A DNA stretch of 64,000 nucleotides from Allomeiothermus silvanus DSM 9946 (GTDB lineage Bacteria; Deinococcota; Deinococci; Deinococcales; Thermaceae): assembly GCF_000092125.1 (NCBI RefSeq), contig NC_014212.1, positions 186,001 through 250,000 on the forward strand, given 5' to 3'. This document shows, one piece after another, positions 26,104-34,917 of this stretch. Position 1 is the stretch's first letter; the number at the start of each line of letters is the position of its first letter. The translations under genes were made by a program, and so were the position numbers. A model generated the notes under the pieces. The model saw only the letters and a list, made by a program, of their open reading frames with translations, ran no database searches and was not told the DNA's origin.

Positions 26104-26820
26104 TTATTTCTGGCAGTCCAGCCGCACCCGCAGGCTGGGGGTAGGGGTGGTGTAGCCCGCCCCGCTGGCCCGGATGGAGTTCTCGAAGCCTTTGGTGTTG
26201 ATCTCGAAGAGCAGCTTGGTGGGGGTTTTGATCTGGTCTTTGGGGGTGTCGTAGCGGTACCAGAACTTGAGTTGATGGGTTACCACCCCGCCCGGCGGGA
26301 GATTGGCAAAGGTCAGCTTCTGCACGTCCAGAGCGTCGGCGGTAAGGGTTTGCGCATCGTCGAAGGCGATCTGGATACCCTGGTCACGGACCCCGGTGAA
26401 AACCGGCTGTACCATCTCCTTAGCCCCGCTGCGCAGCTCCACCGTCACGCCCCAGCCGGGGGTCTCGAGGGGGGTTCCGGCGTCTTTCACGATGGGCTCG
26501 AGCTTGGTTGCTTTGAAGCGCCAGATGCCATTGAAGAGGGTCTCGCCCAAGCAACCTTCCAGCGAGGCCCGCTGGTTGGCCCCGCCCGCGGTCTGGTTGG
26601 CAGGGGCTGGGTTGCCTAGGGTGAGCGTGGTCCCCTTGAGGCTATAGTCAATCCCCAGCTCCTTGAGTACCGAGATGGGCAGATAGGTCTTGCCGTTCAC
26701 CACGATGGCTTTATCGGCGGCCACCTGTCCATTTACCACGATGCTGTAGGTGGTGCCCGCGGCCAGGGCAAGGCTGGCCGCCAATACCAGAGCCAAGGTG
26801 CGCAATTTAGGGTCGAACAT
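26104..26820 (-). CDS. Secreted stalk-domain protein
   Basis: 238 residues: signal peptide (LALVLAASLALAAG), then a short copper-amine-oxidase-N-like 'stalk' domain (TYSIVVNGQVAADKAIVVNGKTYLPISVLKELGIDYSLKGTTLTLG), then a beta-rich domain with no family I recognise (about 85-235). The stalk matches the one in the 111-residue protein at 31859, which supports a shared function in both halves of the locus. Preceded by GGGAGAGGATC before the ATG. Follows the second large regulator by 111 nt. Confidence 0.72.
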   Translation of the reverse strand: MFDPKLRTLALVLAASLALAAGTTYSIVVNGQVAADKAIVVNGKTYLPISVLKELGIDYSLKGTTLTLGNPAPANQTAGGANQRASLEGCLGETLFNGIWRFKATKLEPIVKDAGTPLETPGWGVTVELRSGAKEMVQPVFTGVRDQGIQIAFDDAQTLTADALDVQKLTFANLPPGGVVTHQLKFWYRYDTPKDQIKTPTKLLFEINTKGFENSIRASGAGYTTPTPSLRVRLDCQK

Positions 26821-26931
26821 GATCCTCTCCCTTTGACCCTCAGGGTGCTGCCAGGCCGGTCAGATGGCGGTCAGAAGTTGGCCGGGTTTTGCCGATGGGA
26901 AAAGGGGCGGTGGGTGATGGCCAGGATTTGC

Positions 26932-29900
26932 TCAAGTAGGCGCCGGGATGAGGAAGCTCTGCCAGCTCCCCGGCAAAGTCTCCCCGACCTCGAGCATCCT
27001 CACCTTGGCTTCTTGGTATAGCCGACCCAGGCTCTTGTGGTTCCCCGAGCGGCGCAAGGCCTCGAGCGCCAGGCGCAAAGCCTCTAGGTCGTAGGGCTCG
27101 GCCTCGAGCAGGATCCGCCCTAACCGAGCGGCTTCCTTGGGGTCGGTTTCCAGCACAGCTTCCGCCCTCGAGCGTAGGGCCAGATGCACCGACTCGCGCA
27201 CGGCCTCGTAGCAGGGGGTGAGGCCCTCCAGGTAGACCCCTCGCCACAGACCGGTATCCTGGGTGCGTAAAAACTCCTCCAGGTCAGAGGTGATCGCCGC
27301 ACCCAAAGCGTAACCGGAAGGGGTGGTGACGATGACCGAAGCCCCCAACATCGAGCGCACCGTGTGAATCAGTTCTTTTAGCGAAGAAGCGGCTTTTTCC
27401 TCGGCCTCACCGGGGTAGAGGCGATCCAAAAGCTCGATCTTGCCTACCTCGCTCTTCCCGGCCAGGCGGGCCTCGAGCAGGAGGGCCAGCAGCTCCTGGC
27501 GCTTATGGCCCCGCAGGGGTTCGCCATTGAAGTAGAGGGAACCCAGGACTTCCAAACGCCGGGTGTCGGGCGGAGGGGGCGGGGTGGGCTGGGTCAGCTC
27601 GGGGAAGAGGCGCCGGGCCAAGTGGACTCCGTTGACCAGGTCGCGCTCCGCGAACCACTCCATCCGTTGCCGGGCGCTTTCTGGGTCTTTGAGGAGCCGG
27701 TCTAGCTCGAGGCCGATCTTGTGCTCGTCTACCTCCAGGTGGAGTTCCTGGGCCAGCTTTAGGGCCTGCTGCAACGCTCCCACAGCGGCTATCCGGTTGC
27801 CCAATGCGCCCAGGGCCAAGCCCTTGGCCCAGTGGGTTTGCAGGGTGTCGTAGGGGGAGTCCCCAGCGGCCTCGACCAGGCCTTCTGCCTCGGCGGTGAG
27901 GGCCAGGGCTCGCTCGGGGTATCCGGCTTGGGTTTGGGCGAACGCAGCGTCGAGGAGCACTTCCCGCAGCAACCGGGGGCTTCCCATCTGGCGGGAGTAG
28001 CGGAGTGCCTGCTCGGCGTGCTTGAGGGCCAGGAGTTTGGCGATGGGGGTGTCTTGGGAGCGGTAGAGCAGATTGGCCATCGAGTGGGTGGCGCTCAGGG
28101 GGCGGCTGGGGCCGTACAGCTCGAGGGTGGCAATGGCCTCGCTCAGGGCTTCCTCGGCCCGCTCGTAGTCGCCTTGTTCGATCAGCGCTTCGGCCAGCGC
28201 GGCCTGGGCGAAGGCGTAGGCCTTGGCGTCTGCGCTCTGGCGGCGGATCAGCAGCGCTTTCTCAAGGCACTCGCGCATCTCGCCGTAGCGCCCCAGCATG
28301 CGCAAGAAAGCCGCCCGGTTGACCAGGGCAGTGCCCTGCAGGCGCGGCACATCGAGCGGAGCTAGGATTTCCAGAACCTCCCTCAAGGTGGCCTCTGCCA
28401 GAGCGTATTCGCCCCGGTGGTAGTGGATCAGGGCTTGGGTGGACAAGAACTCGCAGCGCAGGGTGGGGTGGGCCTGGGCTTCGGGGGCGGCGAGGCCCTG
28501 ACGGACGAAGGCTTGGGCCCTCTCGATCTGCCCGGTCGCGAGGGCCGAACCCGCTACCGCTCGTAGCAGCTCTGGCGAAGGGTTGGGGTGAAGCTCGGGG
28601 TGGGCTTCCCAGGTTTCCAGAGCCCGCGCGTTTTCTCCGCCGATGTGATAAGTGCTGATGGATAGCGCGGGGAGGTCTACCGCTTCGCGCAGCCGAGGAG
28701 GGAGTTCACCGAGCAGGGCCTCGAGGTCGGGTACCCGGCCTTGCCGGGCCAGCAGGTGGGCGTAAAACCGCACCGTCTCAGGCGTCGCGGCGGGGGTCGG
28801 CAAGGCCAGCTTGACCAGCTGGGCGGCTTCCGGGAGGTCGTGGTGCTGGAGCACCGATGCGGCTTCCAGGGCCAGCTTTCCCCGTGCCTCGCCCTGGGCG
28901 TACTCCGCCGCCCGGGCCAGCCAGCGGGCGGCTTGCGCCTCATTCCCGAGCTGCTTGGCCCCCTCAGCGGCCCGGCGGAGCAACTCCAGCGCCGGTTTGC
29001 GCCCCAGGCCGGCAGCCCCAACGTAGTCAGCCGCCGCTTGAGGTTCCCCCTCTCGCAACGCCTCGAGCGCCTGTCGGGCCAGCCCTTGGCGGCGCAGCGA
29101 GGGCATCCGGCTAAGGACGACTTCGCGAAAAAGCGGGTGGGCGAACTTCCCACCCCGCATCAACCCTCGGCGTTGGAGTTCAAGATGGGCGGCCTCGAGC
29201 CCTTCCCGGCTCAGCCCGGCCACCTCCGCCCACAAGCTAGCGGAAACCTCTACCGGCAGGATGGCCCTGGCCTCGAGCACAGCCTCTACCGCGGGGTCCA
29301 GGAGGGTTTCCTCCAGCAACCGCTCGATCAGGGCTTCTACGGTCAGGGGTACGTCGCTGGTGGCTGGGGGTCGCCAGCGCCACCTTTTCCCGTCATTCCA
29401 CAAAAACCCCCGCCGAGCTAGGTGGCGGAAGAACTCCAGGGTAAAAAGCGGGTTACCTGCCGCTTGGGCGTAGATCCAGTCCAGCGCTTCCGGGGGCAGG
29501 CTGGCCCCGGCTTCGCCCTCGAGGAGCCGGCGGACACCAGCGGCATCCAAGGGTTCTAGTCGGAATGCGACGAAAGGTGCGGGGGGCATTACCCGGCTGG
29601 TAACGAGCAAGGCTACCCCCCGGGTTCGCTTGACCATCGTGGCCAGCTTCCCCACCCAGTCAAGCCGCTCCGGGCTCGCTTCGTGCAGGTCCTCGAGGTG
29701 CAGGATAACCGGGGCTAGTTCCCCCAGCAAAGCACCCAAGGCCGAGGCCGATTTTTCATTCTCGACGTGCTCCCCTTGCTCGAGGCGACGCAGGAGGCTC
29801 TCGGCCCAGGCTGGAAGCTTAGCGGGGGAGGGAAAGGCTCGGGTTAGCTCAGAGAGAGGTGCTGTGGCGTGGAGGCTGAGGCTGCGGCAGGGGGTTTGTT

Positions 29901-30060
29901 GCAAGAGTTCCTTCACGGTGTAGCTTTTGCCGATACCCGGCTCGCCCCACAACCCCAGGGCCAACCCCTCGCGTTTGAGCGGAAGGTTCTTGAGCTGGCC
30001 GATCAGCGTGGCATAGACAGGACGCATCGCTTCGACGCTCTTGGGTTCCGGCTGCAGCAT
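26932..30060 (-). CDS. Large ATPase-TPR regulator with C-terminal SARP/BTAD domain
   Basis: About 1042 residues, cytoplasmic. Order: AAA/STAND ATPase with Walker A GEPGIGKS (about residues 39-46) and Walker B VILHLEDLHEA, a NACHT-like helical region, a long array of TPR-type helical repeats (about 330-800), then a winged helix (LEVLGSLYFNGEPLRGHKRQELL, from about 834) and a BTAD-like helical domain to the end. SARP regulators usually carry the winged helix first, so this order is reversed. The frame allows ATG 30081, but I prefer ATG 30060: it follows GGGGGA and a TACCCT box, and the earlier ATG sits inside a hairpin. A signal-dependent activator of the adjacent protease genes is the natural inference. 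Confidence 0.75.
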   Translation of the reverse strand: MLQPEPKSVEAMRPVYATLIGQLKNLPLKREGLALGLWGEPGIGKSYTVKELLQQTPCRSLSLHATAPLSELTRAFPSPAKLPAWAESLLRRLEQGEHVENEKSASALGALLGELAPVILHLEDLHEASPERLDWVGKLATMVKRTRGVALLVTSRVMPPAPFVAFRLEPLDAAGVRRLLEGEAGASLPPEALDWIYAQAAGNPLFTLEFFRHLARRGFLWNDGKRWRWRPPATSDVPLTVEALIERLLEETLLDPAVEAVLEARAILPVEVSASLWAEVAGLSREGLEAAHLELQRRGLMRGGKFAHPLFREVVLSRMPSLRRQGLARQALEALREGEPQAAADYVGAAGLGRKPALELLRRAAEGAKQLGNEAQAARWLARAAEYAQGEARGKLALEAASVLQHHDLPEAAQLVKLALPTPAATPETVRFYAHLLARQGRVPDLEALLGELPPRLREAVDLPALSISTYHIGGENARALETWEAHPELHPNPSPELLRAVAGSALATGQIERAQAFVRQGLAAPEAQAHPTLRCEFLSTQALIHYHRGEYALAEATLREVLEILAPLDVPRLQGTALVNRAAFLRMLGRYGEMRECLEKALLIRRQSADAKAYAFAQAALAEALIEQGDYERAEEALSEAIATLELYGPSRPLSATHSMANLLYRSQDTPIAKLLALKHAEQALRYSRQMGSPRLLREVLLDAAFAQTQAGYPERALALTAEAEGLVEAAGDSPYDTLQTHWAKGLALGALGNRIAAVGALQQALKLAQELHLEVDEHKIGLELDRLLKDPESARQRMEWFAERDLVNGVHLARRLFPELTQPTPPPPPDTRRLEVLGSLYFNGEPLRGHKRQELLALLLEARLAGKSEVGKIELLDRLYPGEAEEKAASSLKELIHTVRSMLGASVIVTTPSGYALGAAITSDLEEFLRTQDTGLWRGVYLEGLTPCYEAVRESVHLALRSRAEAVLETDPKEAARLGRILLEAEPYDLEALRLALEALRRSGNHKSLGRLYQEAKVRMLEVGETLPGSWQSFLIPAPT

Positions 30061-30064
30061 ACAT

Positions 30065-30095
30065 CCCCCAGTTACCAACATAGGGTAGCTGGGGG
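30065..30095 (-). promoter_or_regulatory. Inverted repeat at the start of the second regulator gene
   Basis: CCCCCAGTTACC (30065-30076) and GGTAGCTGGGGG (30084-30095): 12-bp arms with one T-G mismatch around a 7-nt centre. A TACCCT box (30087-30082) lies within the upstream arm. It may be an operator for autoregulation or an RNA hairpin in the leader. Confidence 0.5.
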
Positions 30096-30119
30096 GGCGT
30101 TAAACCGCTGTTACGGGCT

Positions 30120-30776
30120 CTAGGGTGTGTATTTGATCAGCTCGTGGACTGCGTTCTGGTCCTCCTGCCGCACCAGCCCCACCCCTTTGGCGTACCACTG
30201 GGTGATGCGGTAGTTGATGGGCTGGCTGGTGCCCTTGGCACCGAACTCGCCTTTCAGGGTCAGCACTACCTTGAAGGTCTGGAAGGTTCCGGCAGGCACC
30301 TTGACCTGCTCCTGCGCCACAATCTGGAAGGTGATCTCGTTTTTGAAGGTGTAGACGAGCTGGCCTCGGGTCTTGTCGTGGGCGGTTATGGTCCCCTCGT
30401 TGGCATAGGTCCAGCTCGAGCCCACCCGCCAGCGGCCCTCGGCGGGGATTACAATGCCGCTGCTGGCTTTGACCTGGGTGGTGATGTTGGCATCGGGACC
30501 AAAACCAGAACTAAACAACGAGGGACTGGTGAGGCCCTCGGGGGTGCAGGTGTAGGGGCTTTCCAGCACCATCACAGGGTCGGTGTACTCATAGCGCAGG
30601 GTGAAGCCGCTGGCGGTAGCGTTGGTCACACGCATGGTATAGGTCTTGGATTCGCCTTGGATGGCGAAAGTTTTGCTCGAGCCCGCCTTGGCCGGGAAAA
30701 AGGGGTTGTCGCAAGCGGCCTGGACAGGGGCGGCTAAAACCAGCAGCCAAAGCATCAGCGTGCCGAATCCCTTCAT
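30120..30776 (-). CDS. Secreted protein of unknown family
   Basis: 218 residues with a signal peptide (GTLMLWLLVLAAPVQAACD). The mature part is beta-rich: SSKTFAIQGESKTYTMRVTNA, VGSSWTYANEGTI, YTFKNEITFQIVAQEQVKVPAGTFQTFKVVLTL and ITQWYAKGVGLVRQED. The segment VPAGTFQTFKV...WYAKGVGLVR is typical of DUF3108-like outer-surface proteins, but I do not assign a family firmly. 12 nt after the previous gene in the operon. Confidence 0.7.
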   Translation of the reverse strand: MKGFGTLMLWLLVLAAPVQAACDNPFFPAKAGSSKTFAIQGESKTYTMRVTNATASGFTLRYEYTDPVMVLESPYTCTPEGLTSPSLFSSGFGPDANITTQVKASSGIVIPAEGRWRVGSSWTYANEGTITAHDKTRGQLVYTFKNEITFQIVAQEQVKVPAGTFQTFKVVLTLKGEFGAKGTSQPINYRITQWYAKGVGLVRQEDQNAVHELIKYTP

Positions 30777-30788
30777 GATTTCCTCCTT

Positions 30789-31340
30789 TTAGGGGAGCCA
30801 CGAGAGGGCTTTTCGCGCCAGGGGCTGGAGGTTCTTCAACTTGGGCGGTTGCTGTCCGTCCAGTTGCACCGCCAACACCTGATTGCCCTTGCAGACCAGG
30901 ATGCCGAGGTCGTATGCCGTCGCTATGATGGGGTTCTTGATTGAGAGCGTGTACCGGAAGATCAGCGCCTCGTCGCCCAGCCCGCTTAAAGGCGTGGTTG
31001 TGATGTTGTTTGTTCCGCCGTCTCCGTCCCTCCCTTGCATCGCTGGCCTTAACAAGTCCAGGCCCATCGCAAACATGGCCTTGCTGTCCAGGGTCTGGTT
31101 ATTCCATTTGAGCGGGCCGACGAAGAGGTCTACCTGTAGGATTTGCAGGCCGCCAGCGGCGGGTTTGGGAAGTCGGTAAGCGCAGAAGCTTTGGTATTCA
31201 TTGGAGTCGCGGATCACCTTGCTTCCCTTGCCCAGCACCGCTTCGGCCTCGGTTTGGGTCAGCAGGGTGCAGGCATCCGTCAGGTTTGCGGCTTGCGCCA
31301 GGCTGAGCCAAAGTCCTAACAGTAGGATGAAACGCCGCAT
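30789..31340 (-). CDS. Secreted DUF3558-like protein
   Basis: 183 residues from ATG 31340, which follows AGGAGGCGAT; the longer open frame upstream overlaps the previous gene. Signal peptide (FILLLGLWLSLAQA), then DACTLLTQTEAEAVLGKGSKVI with a Cys-Leu-Leu-Thr motif as in DUF3558-type exported proteins, CAYRLPKP, and IATAYDLGILVCKGNQVLAVQLDG. It shares the DPC/DAC-LL-x-E pattern with its upstream neighbour, so the pair are probably old duplicates. Function unknown. Confidence 0.72.
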   Translation of the reverse strand: MRRFILLLGLWLSLAQAANLTDACTLLTQTEAEAVLGKGSKVIRDSNEYQSFCAYRLPKPAAGGLQILQVDLFVGPLKWNNQTLDSKAMFAMGLDLLRPAMQGRDGDGGTNNITTTPLSGLGDEALIFRYTLSIKNPIIATAYDLGILVCKGNQVLAVQLDGQQPPKLKNLQPLARKALSWLP

Positions 31341-31348
31341 ATCGCCTC

Positions 31349-31816
31349 CTAGGGTCCCGCTTTCTTCAGCCTCGGGGCCACCTTGCGGGCCAGCTCGAGG
31401 GCGATCTCGAGGGGAGCTTTCTTGGGGTGTAGGACCATCAGCGAAAAGCCCTGGGCGTAGAGGAAGACCCGCTCCTTCCCTTCGCGGGTGTAGAAGGCCC
31501 CCTCGCCCAGAGCGGTGTCCTTCAGGGGGGTGGGGTTCTCGCCCAGCTTGGGAGCCCCTTTGGGGTAGATGATATTGATATCCAGTTTGACCTCCACCCC
31601 TTCCCCGCTCCACAGGCACATGAGTACCGGCAGGCCGACCATGCCCTGGACCGCCTGGTTGGCGGGAGTGCTGGACTCCAGCTTAGCCCCGGTGGCCGCC
31701 GCCACCTCGGTCGCGCTCAGGAGCTTGCAGGGGTCGGGGGAGTTGGCCCCTGGAAGCTGGAACTGGGCCAGCACCGGGCTGAGCAGTAACCCCAAAATCA
31801 TCCATATCCGTTTCAT
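31349..31816 (-). CDS. Secreted DUF3558-like protein
   Basis: 155 residues: signal peptide (IWMILGLLLSPVLAQ), then DPCKLLSATEVAAATGAKLESS and MCLWSGEGVEVKLDINIIYPKG, the same layout as the next gene, with later FYTREGKERVFLYAQGFSLMVL. The stop lies 8 nt before the start of that neighbour. Probably an exported, disulfide-containing small protein; role unknown. Confidence 0.72.
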   Translation of the reverse strand: MKRIWMILGLLLSPVLAQFQLPGANSPDPCKLLSATEVAAATGAKLESSTPANQAVQGMVGLPVLMCLWSGEGVEVKLDINIIYPKGAPKLGENPTPLKDTALGEGAFYTREGKERVFLYAQGFSLMVLHPKKAPLEIALELARKVAPRLKKAGP

Positions 31817-31858
31817 GGCTTCCTTCTAACTCGTTGGATAAAGGTTGTCACCTCAGGC

Positions 31859-32194
31859 TCAGTTGGTCACGCTAAAGTGCACCGTTTTACTGGCTACGAC
31901 CGCGCCAAAAGCATCCCGACCTTCCAGCGTGAGGGCATAGCTTCCTATAGCGAAGCGCTTGGTGAGTGAAGAACCGGTTCCCAGGATGATTGGATCACCC
32001 AGCGTGCCCTGGGTGAGTTCACTCGAGACCCCAGCCGCTTTGAGTGCTGCCAAGGGCACGTAGGTCTGGCCGCCTACCACGATGGCTTGAGTGGAAGCGC
32101 TCTTGCCGTTGATGACCAGCTTGTAGGTGGTGCTGGCGGCGTGGACCCCAGGCAGCGTAAGCAGCAAAGCGATTGCGAGCCTGGTCTTGAGCAT
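31859..32194 (-). CDS. Small secreted stalk-domain protein
   Basis: 111 residues: signal peptide (LAIALLLTLPGVHAAS), then a stalk-domain segment TYKLVINGKSASTQAIVVGGQTYVPLAALKAAGV, and a short beta domain (SYALTLEGRDAFGAVVASKTVHF). The stalk part is clearly related to the 238-residue protein at 26104. ATG is preceded by AGGAGG. It lies between the protease and the DUF3558-like pair. Confidence 0.72.
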   Translation of the reverse strand: MLKTRLAIALLLTLPGVHAASTTYKLVINGKSASTQAIVVGGQTYVPLAALKAAGVSSELTQGTLGDPIILGTGSSLTKRFAIGSYALTLEGRDAFGAVVASKTVHFSVTN

Positions 32195-32260
32195 AGATTC
32201 CTCCTGATTTAGCGAAGTCGGGGTGGCCTCGAGCCCCGTAGAGTTCGAGGTCGCCTAAGT

Positions 32261-34705
32261 TCAGTTGGGCGGTGGAACATAGGTCAGCTTGAAGGCGATG
32301 GAAGCTGAACCGGTCAGGTTGAGGTCATCGGTGACATAGAGCCGGATGGTTCCCCCGTCGTTGTCGAAGCCGCAGCCGTTGGCTACGTTCTGCGCCCCGG
32401 TGGTGTCCCAGGACCAGTAGGGGTCTTGGCCCAGATTGATGGGCGGGTGGTACACGGTGGGGATGTCGGTCTCGGCGCACCCCCCCTTATGGGTGGCCTG
32501 CCAGGTCCAGCGGGGGTTCTTGTAGGGAGCGGTTCCGCCCACCCAGGAGCCCATGAGGATCACGGTTTTACCCACGTAGTCAAAGTCACCGTTGGCTGGC
32601 GCGGTGATGGAGACTTGAGGCGGGCTGCTGTTGGAGGGGGTTTGCACGTTCACCGTCACGCTGGTCTGGGCGCTCTTGCCCCCGTAGGCGGTGGCCGCGA
32701 GGGTGAAGGTGACGCTGGCTGGACTGCCCGAGCGAATCTTGATGGTGGGGGTGCAGTTGCCGGTGATGGGGAACTGGTTGTCGCCCGCGTCGCTGCTTGT
32801 CCAGTTGCAGGGCAAGGGCTGGTTGGCAAAGCCCGAGCCGTTGTCGCCGGTGGCCTGGCCCACGAGGGTGTAGGACAGGGTGCGCAGCAGGGTGTCGCTC
32901 GGTTTGGGGCTCGAGATGCTCACCTGCGGCGGGTCAAAGTCGAAGCGGGTAGCCACGAAACCGGCCCCCGGGCCTGCCGTGCCCGCCATCACCCCGGTCT
33001 CGTGGCTGAAGAGGTAGCCCTGGTAGGTTGTCCCGTTGAGTTGGAAGCTAAACGAGCGGGGGTCAGACACGTTCACTGTACCCGTGAGTGCACCGCCACC
33101 GCCGTCAAAGACCTTGCCGGTGACGGCCCCGGTGCTGCCATTGACCGCGGTGATCGAGAAGAGACCGCTGGGAATATCCAGCCCATAGACCTGCCAGTTG
33201 CCCACATAGGCATTTAGGCTCACCCCGCCACCCGCGATGCCGCTCAAGTAGTCGTGGAGCTTGAGGCCGTAGAAGCCATAAGTCTTCCCGTCTCGGTTGT
33301 CCAGCAGGGTTCCCGCCAGGGTGCGGTTGTCGGCGGCCAGGTAGCCGGTATAGTGCATCCCGCCGAGTTCTCCAAAGCTTCTCGCTCCAGTGTTGCTCCA
33401 GTCAATGTAGAAGTCTATCTGCCGCCCGGCGATGGTACCGTTGACCCGCCGGGGTTGGTTGTCGGGGCCGTAGTAGGTTCCCAGGCGGCGCTCGCTGGCC
33501 CAGTTCGGAGAGTTTTTGATGATATAGGGGATGTGGTAGATGTCCAGCACCCCGCGCTGCCCGTCGTGGTCGAGGTTGTAGCGGCCCAGGAAGAGCCGGT
33601 CGGGGGGCTGGCCGAAGTTGGGCGGCAGCACGCTCTGGACTACGGCGGCCTCGTAGACCTTGCCCTTGGTCACGAAATCGTAGCTGAACCAAACGTAGCC
33701 GCCCTCGGCCCAGCCGGTACCCCAAGAGTTCTTCACCCGGAAGGCTTTTTTGCTGTCGTCATAGCCGACCATCAGCATGGCGTGACCGCCCCAGGTTTTA
33801 GGGTCGGGACGCGGGTTGTCTGCGATTTCCCATACGTCGTTTTTGGGGTTGGGGTCATCGGAATCGAGCAGAACCCCAAAGGCCACCTCGTGCCCGCCTG
33901 CGAGCTGGGTTTTGTACCAGTCCAGCGAGGTGAGGGAATTCTTGGGGGCGTAGAGCACCTGGTTGGCCCGGTACTTGGCGTTCTCCAGGGCAATCTGGGG
34001 CAGGATGGTGGTCTGGAAGGAGCTAGGAATATGCCAGAGGGCTTTTTCCTGGCTCAGGTTGAGGTCATCCACCGCACGCTGAGGGCTGGTGTCCAGGATG
34101 GCCGGCATCCACATGGAGGTGTCGTTGAACCCCCCCTGGTTTATATAAGGCATTTCGGTCTCGAGCGGGATGCCCAGCTCGAGGGTTGAGAAAAGCTGGA
34201 GGTTGAAGGTCACGCTGCCCCCGTCCCAGGGGCCTGGGGGATTTTCGCTGTGGCTGGGGGGGTACGGTGTGCCCAGTTCGTCGGTCAAGAGTTCCATCAG
34301 GTGATGTACGTGGGTCACCCACTGCTCCGACAAGTCAAGCGTCAGGCCATACTGCCGCTTGTACTGGGCCTCGATGGCGGCCACCGCAGCAAAGTTGGTG
34401 CAGGTTCCGCGCGGGTTCTGGTCTTTGACCGGGGTCTGGTACTGCGAGAGGTCTGCGCTAGCGGGCAAGCCCTGCGGTCTGACCGTTTGCGAGGCAGGTT
34501 GGGTTGGGGGCGGATAGCGATCGAGGTAGGATTGGGTGACCTCAGGTTTGTCCAACAGGGCGATTTCCCCATTAGAGAGCTTGTAGGCCGGGGTTCCATT
34601 GACGGTGGTAATGCCGCTGATGCCAGGGCCAATGGAATGGGTCGGCGGTGGGGTGGTGCAGGCTGCCAGAATGCTTAAACTTAGCCAAAGCCAGTATCGT
34701 TTCAT
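32261..34705 (-). CDS. Papain-like (C1) cysteine protease lipoprotein, intact
   Basis: 814 residues: signal helix and lipobox LAAC (Cys16), a short pro-region, then the papain domain with Gln96, Cys102, His308 in WGGHAMLMVGYDD and Asn326 in FRVKNSWGTGWAEGGY. The Trp that normally follows the catalytic Cys is Thr here (GTCTNFAAV). After the protease come a beta-rich region with repeats like LDNRDGKTYGFYG (about 360-600) and two Ig/PKD-like domains (about 600-810). Likely tethered on the outside of the cell membrane. The start follows GAGGAGG, 11 nt after the small gene upstream. Confidence 0.85.
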   Translation of the reverse strand: MKRYWLWLSLSILAACTTPPPTHSIGPGISGITTVNGTPAYKLSNGEIALLDKPEVTQSYLDRYPPPTQPASQTVRPQGLPASADLSQYQTPVKDQNPRGTCTNFAAVAAIEAQYKRQYGLTLDLSEQWVTHVHHLMELLTDELGTPYPPSHSENPPGPWDGGSVTFNLQLFSTLELGIPLETEMPYINQGGFNDTSMWMPAILDTSPQRAVDDLNLSQEKALWHIPSSFQTTILPQIALENAKYRANQVLYAPKNSLTSLDWYKTQLAGGHEVAFGVLLDSDDPNPKNDVWEIADNPRPDPKTWGGHAMLMVGYDDSKKAFRVKNSWGTGWAEGGYVWFSYDFVTKGKVYEAAVVQSVLPPNFGQPPDRLFLGRYNLDHDGQRGVLDIYHIPYIIKNSPNWASERRLGTYYGPDNQPRRVNGTIAGRQIDFYIDWSNTGARSFGELGGMHYTGYLAADNRTLAGTLLDNRDGKTYGFYGLKLHDYLSGIAGGGVSLNAYVGNWQVYGLDIPSGLFSITAVNGSTGAVTGKVFDGGGGALTGTVNVSDPRSFSFQLNGTTYQGYLFSHETGVMAGTAGPGAGFVATRFDFDPPQVSISSPKPSDTLLRTLSYTLVGQATGDNGSGFANQPLPCNWTSSDAGDNQFPITGNCTPTIKIRSGSPASVTFTLAATAYGGKSAQTSVTVNVQTPSNSSPPQVSITAPANGDFDYVGKTVILMGSWVGGTAPYKNPRWTWQATHKGGCAETDIPTVYHPPINLGQDPYWSWDTTGAQNVANGCGFDNDGGTIRLYVTDDLNLTGSASIAFKLTYVPPPN

Positions 34706-34716
34706 CGCATCCTCCT

Positions 34717-34905
34717 CTAGCGCAACCCCCTGGGCTTATGAGTGACCTCGAGGCTGCGCAAATGCTCCGAGAGGGCTTCCAGGCTGGCGAAATGCAACTC
34801 TTTTTCGGCTCCCCGAATGCGCAAAGCATAGCGAATCGAGCCATCCGATTCTCGGATGAGCCGGAGCACGTAGACCTGGCTTCGGATTGCCTTTTCGGCC
34901 CCCAT
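34717..34905 (-). CDS. Small protein heading the protease operon
   Basis: 62 residues, no signal or membrane helix: VYVLRLIRESDGSIRYALRIRGAEKELHFASLEALSEHL. Pattern of strands then a helix; no family recognised. It is supported by position (11 nt before the protease start), by normal codon use and by a TACCCT box 6 nt before its ATG. Could be a small regulator or adaptor. Confidence 0.6.
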   Translation of the reverse strand: MGAEKAIRSQVYVLRLIRESDGSIRYALRIRGAEKELHFASLEALSEHLRSLEVTHKPRGLR

Positions 34906-34911
34906 GTCAGC

Positions 34912-34917
34912 AGGGTA
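34912..34917 (-). promoter_or_regulatory. -10 box before the small gene of the protease operon
   Basis: TACCCT, then 6 nt, then ATG. The same hexamer lies before both large regulator genes (38508-38503 and 30087-30082). No good -35 is present, which fits activator-dependent expression (inference). Confidence 0.45.
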
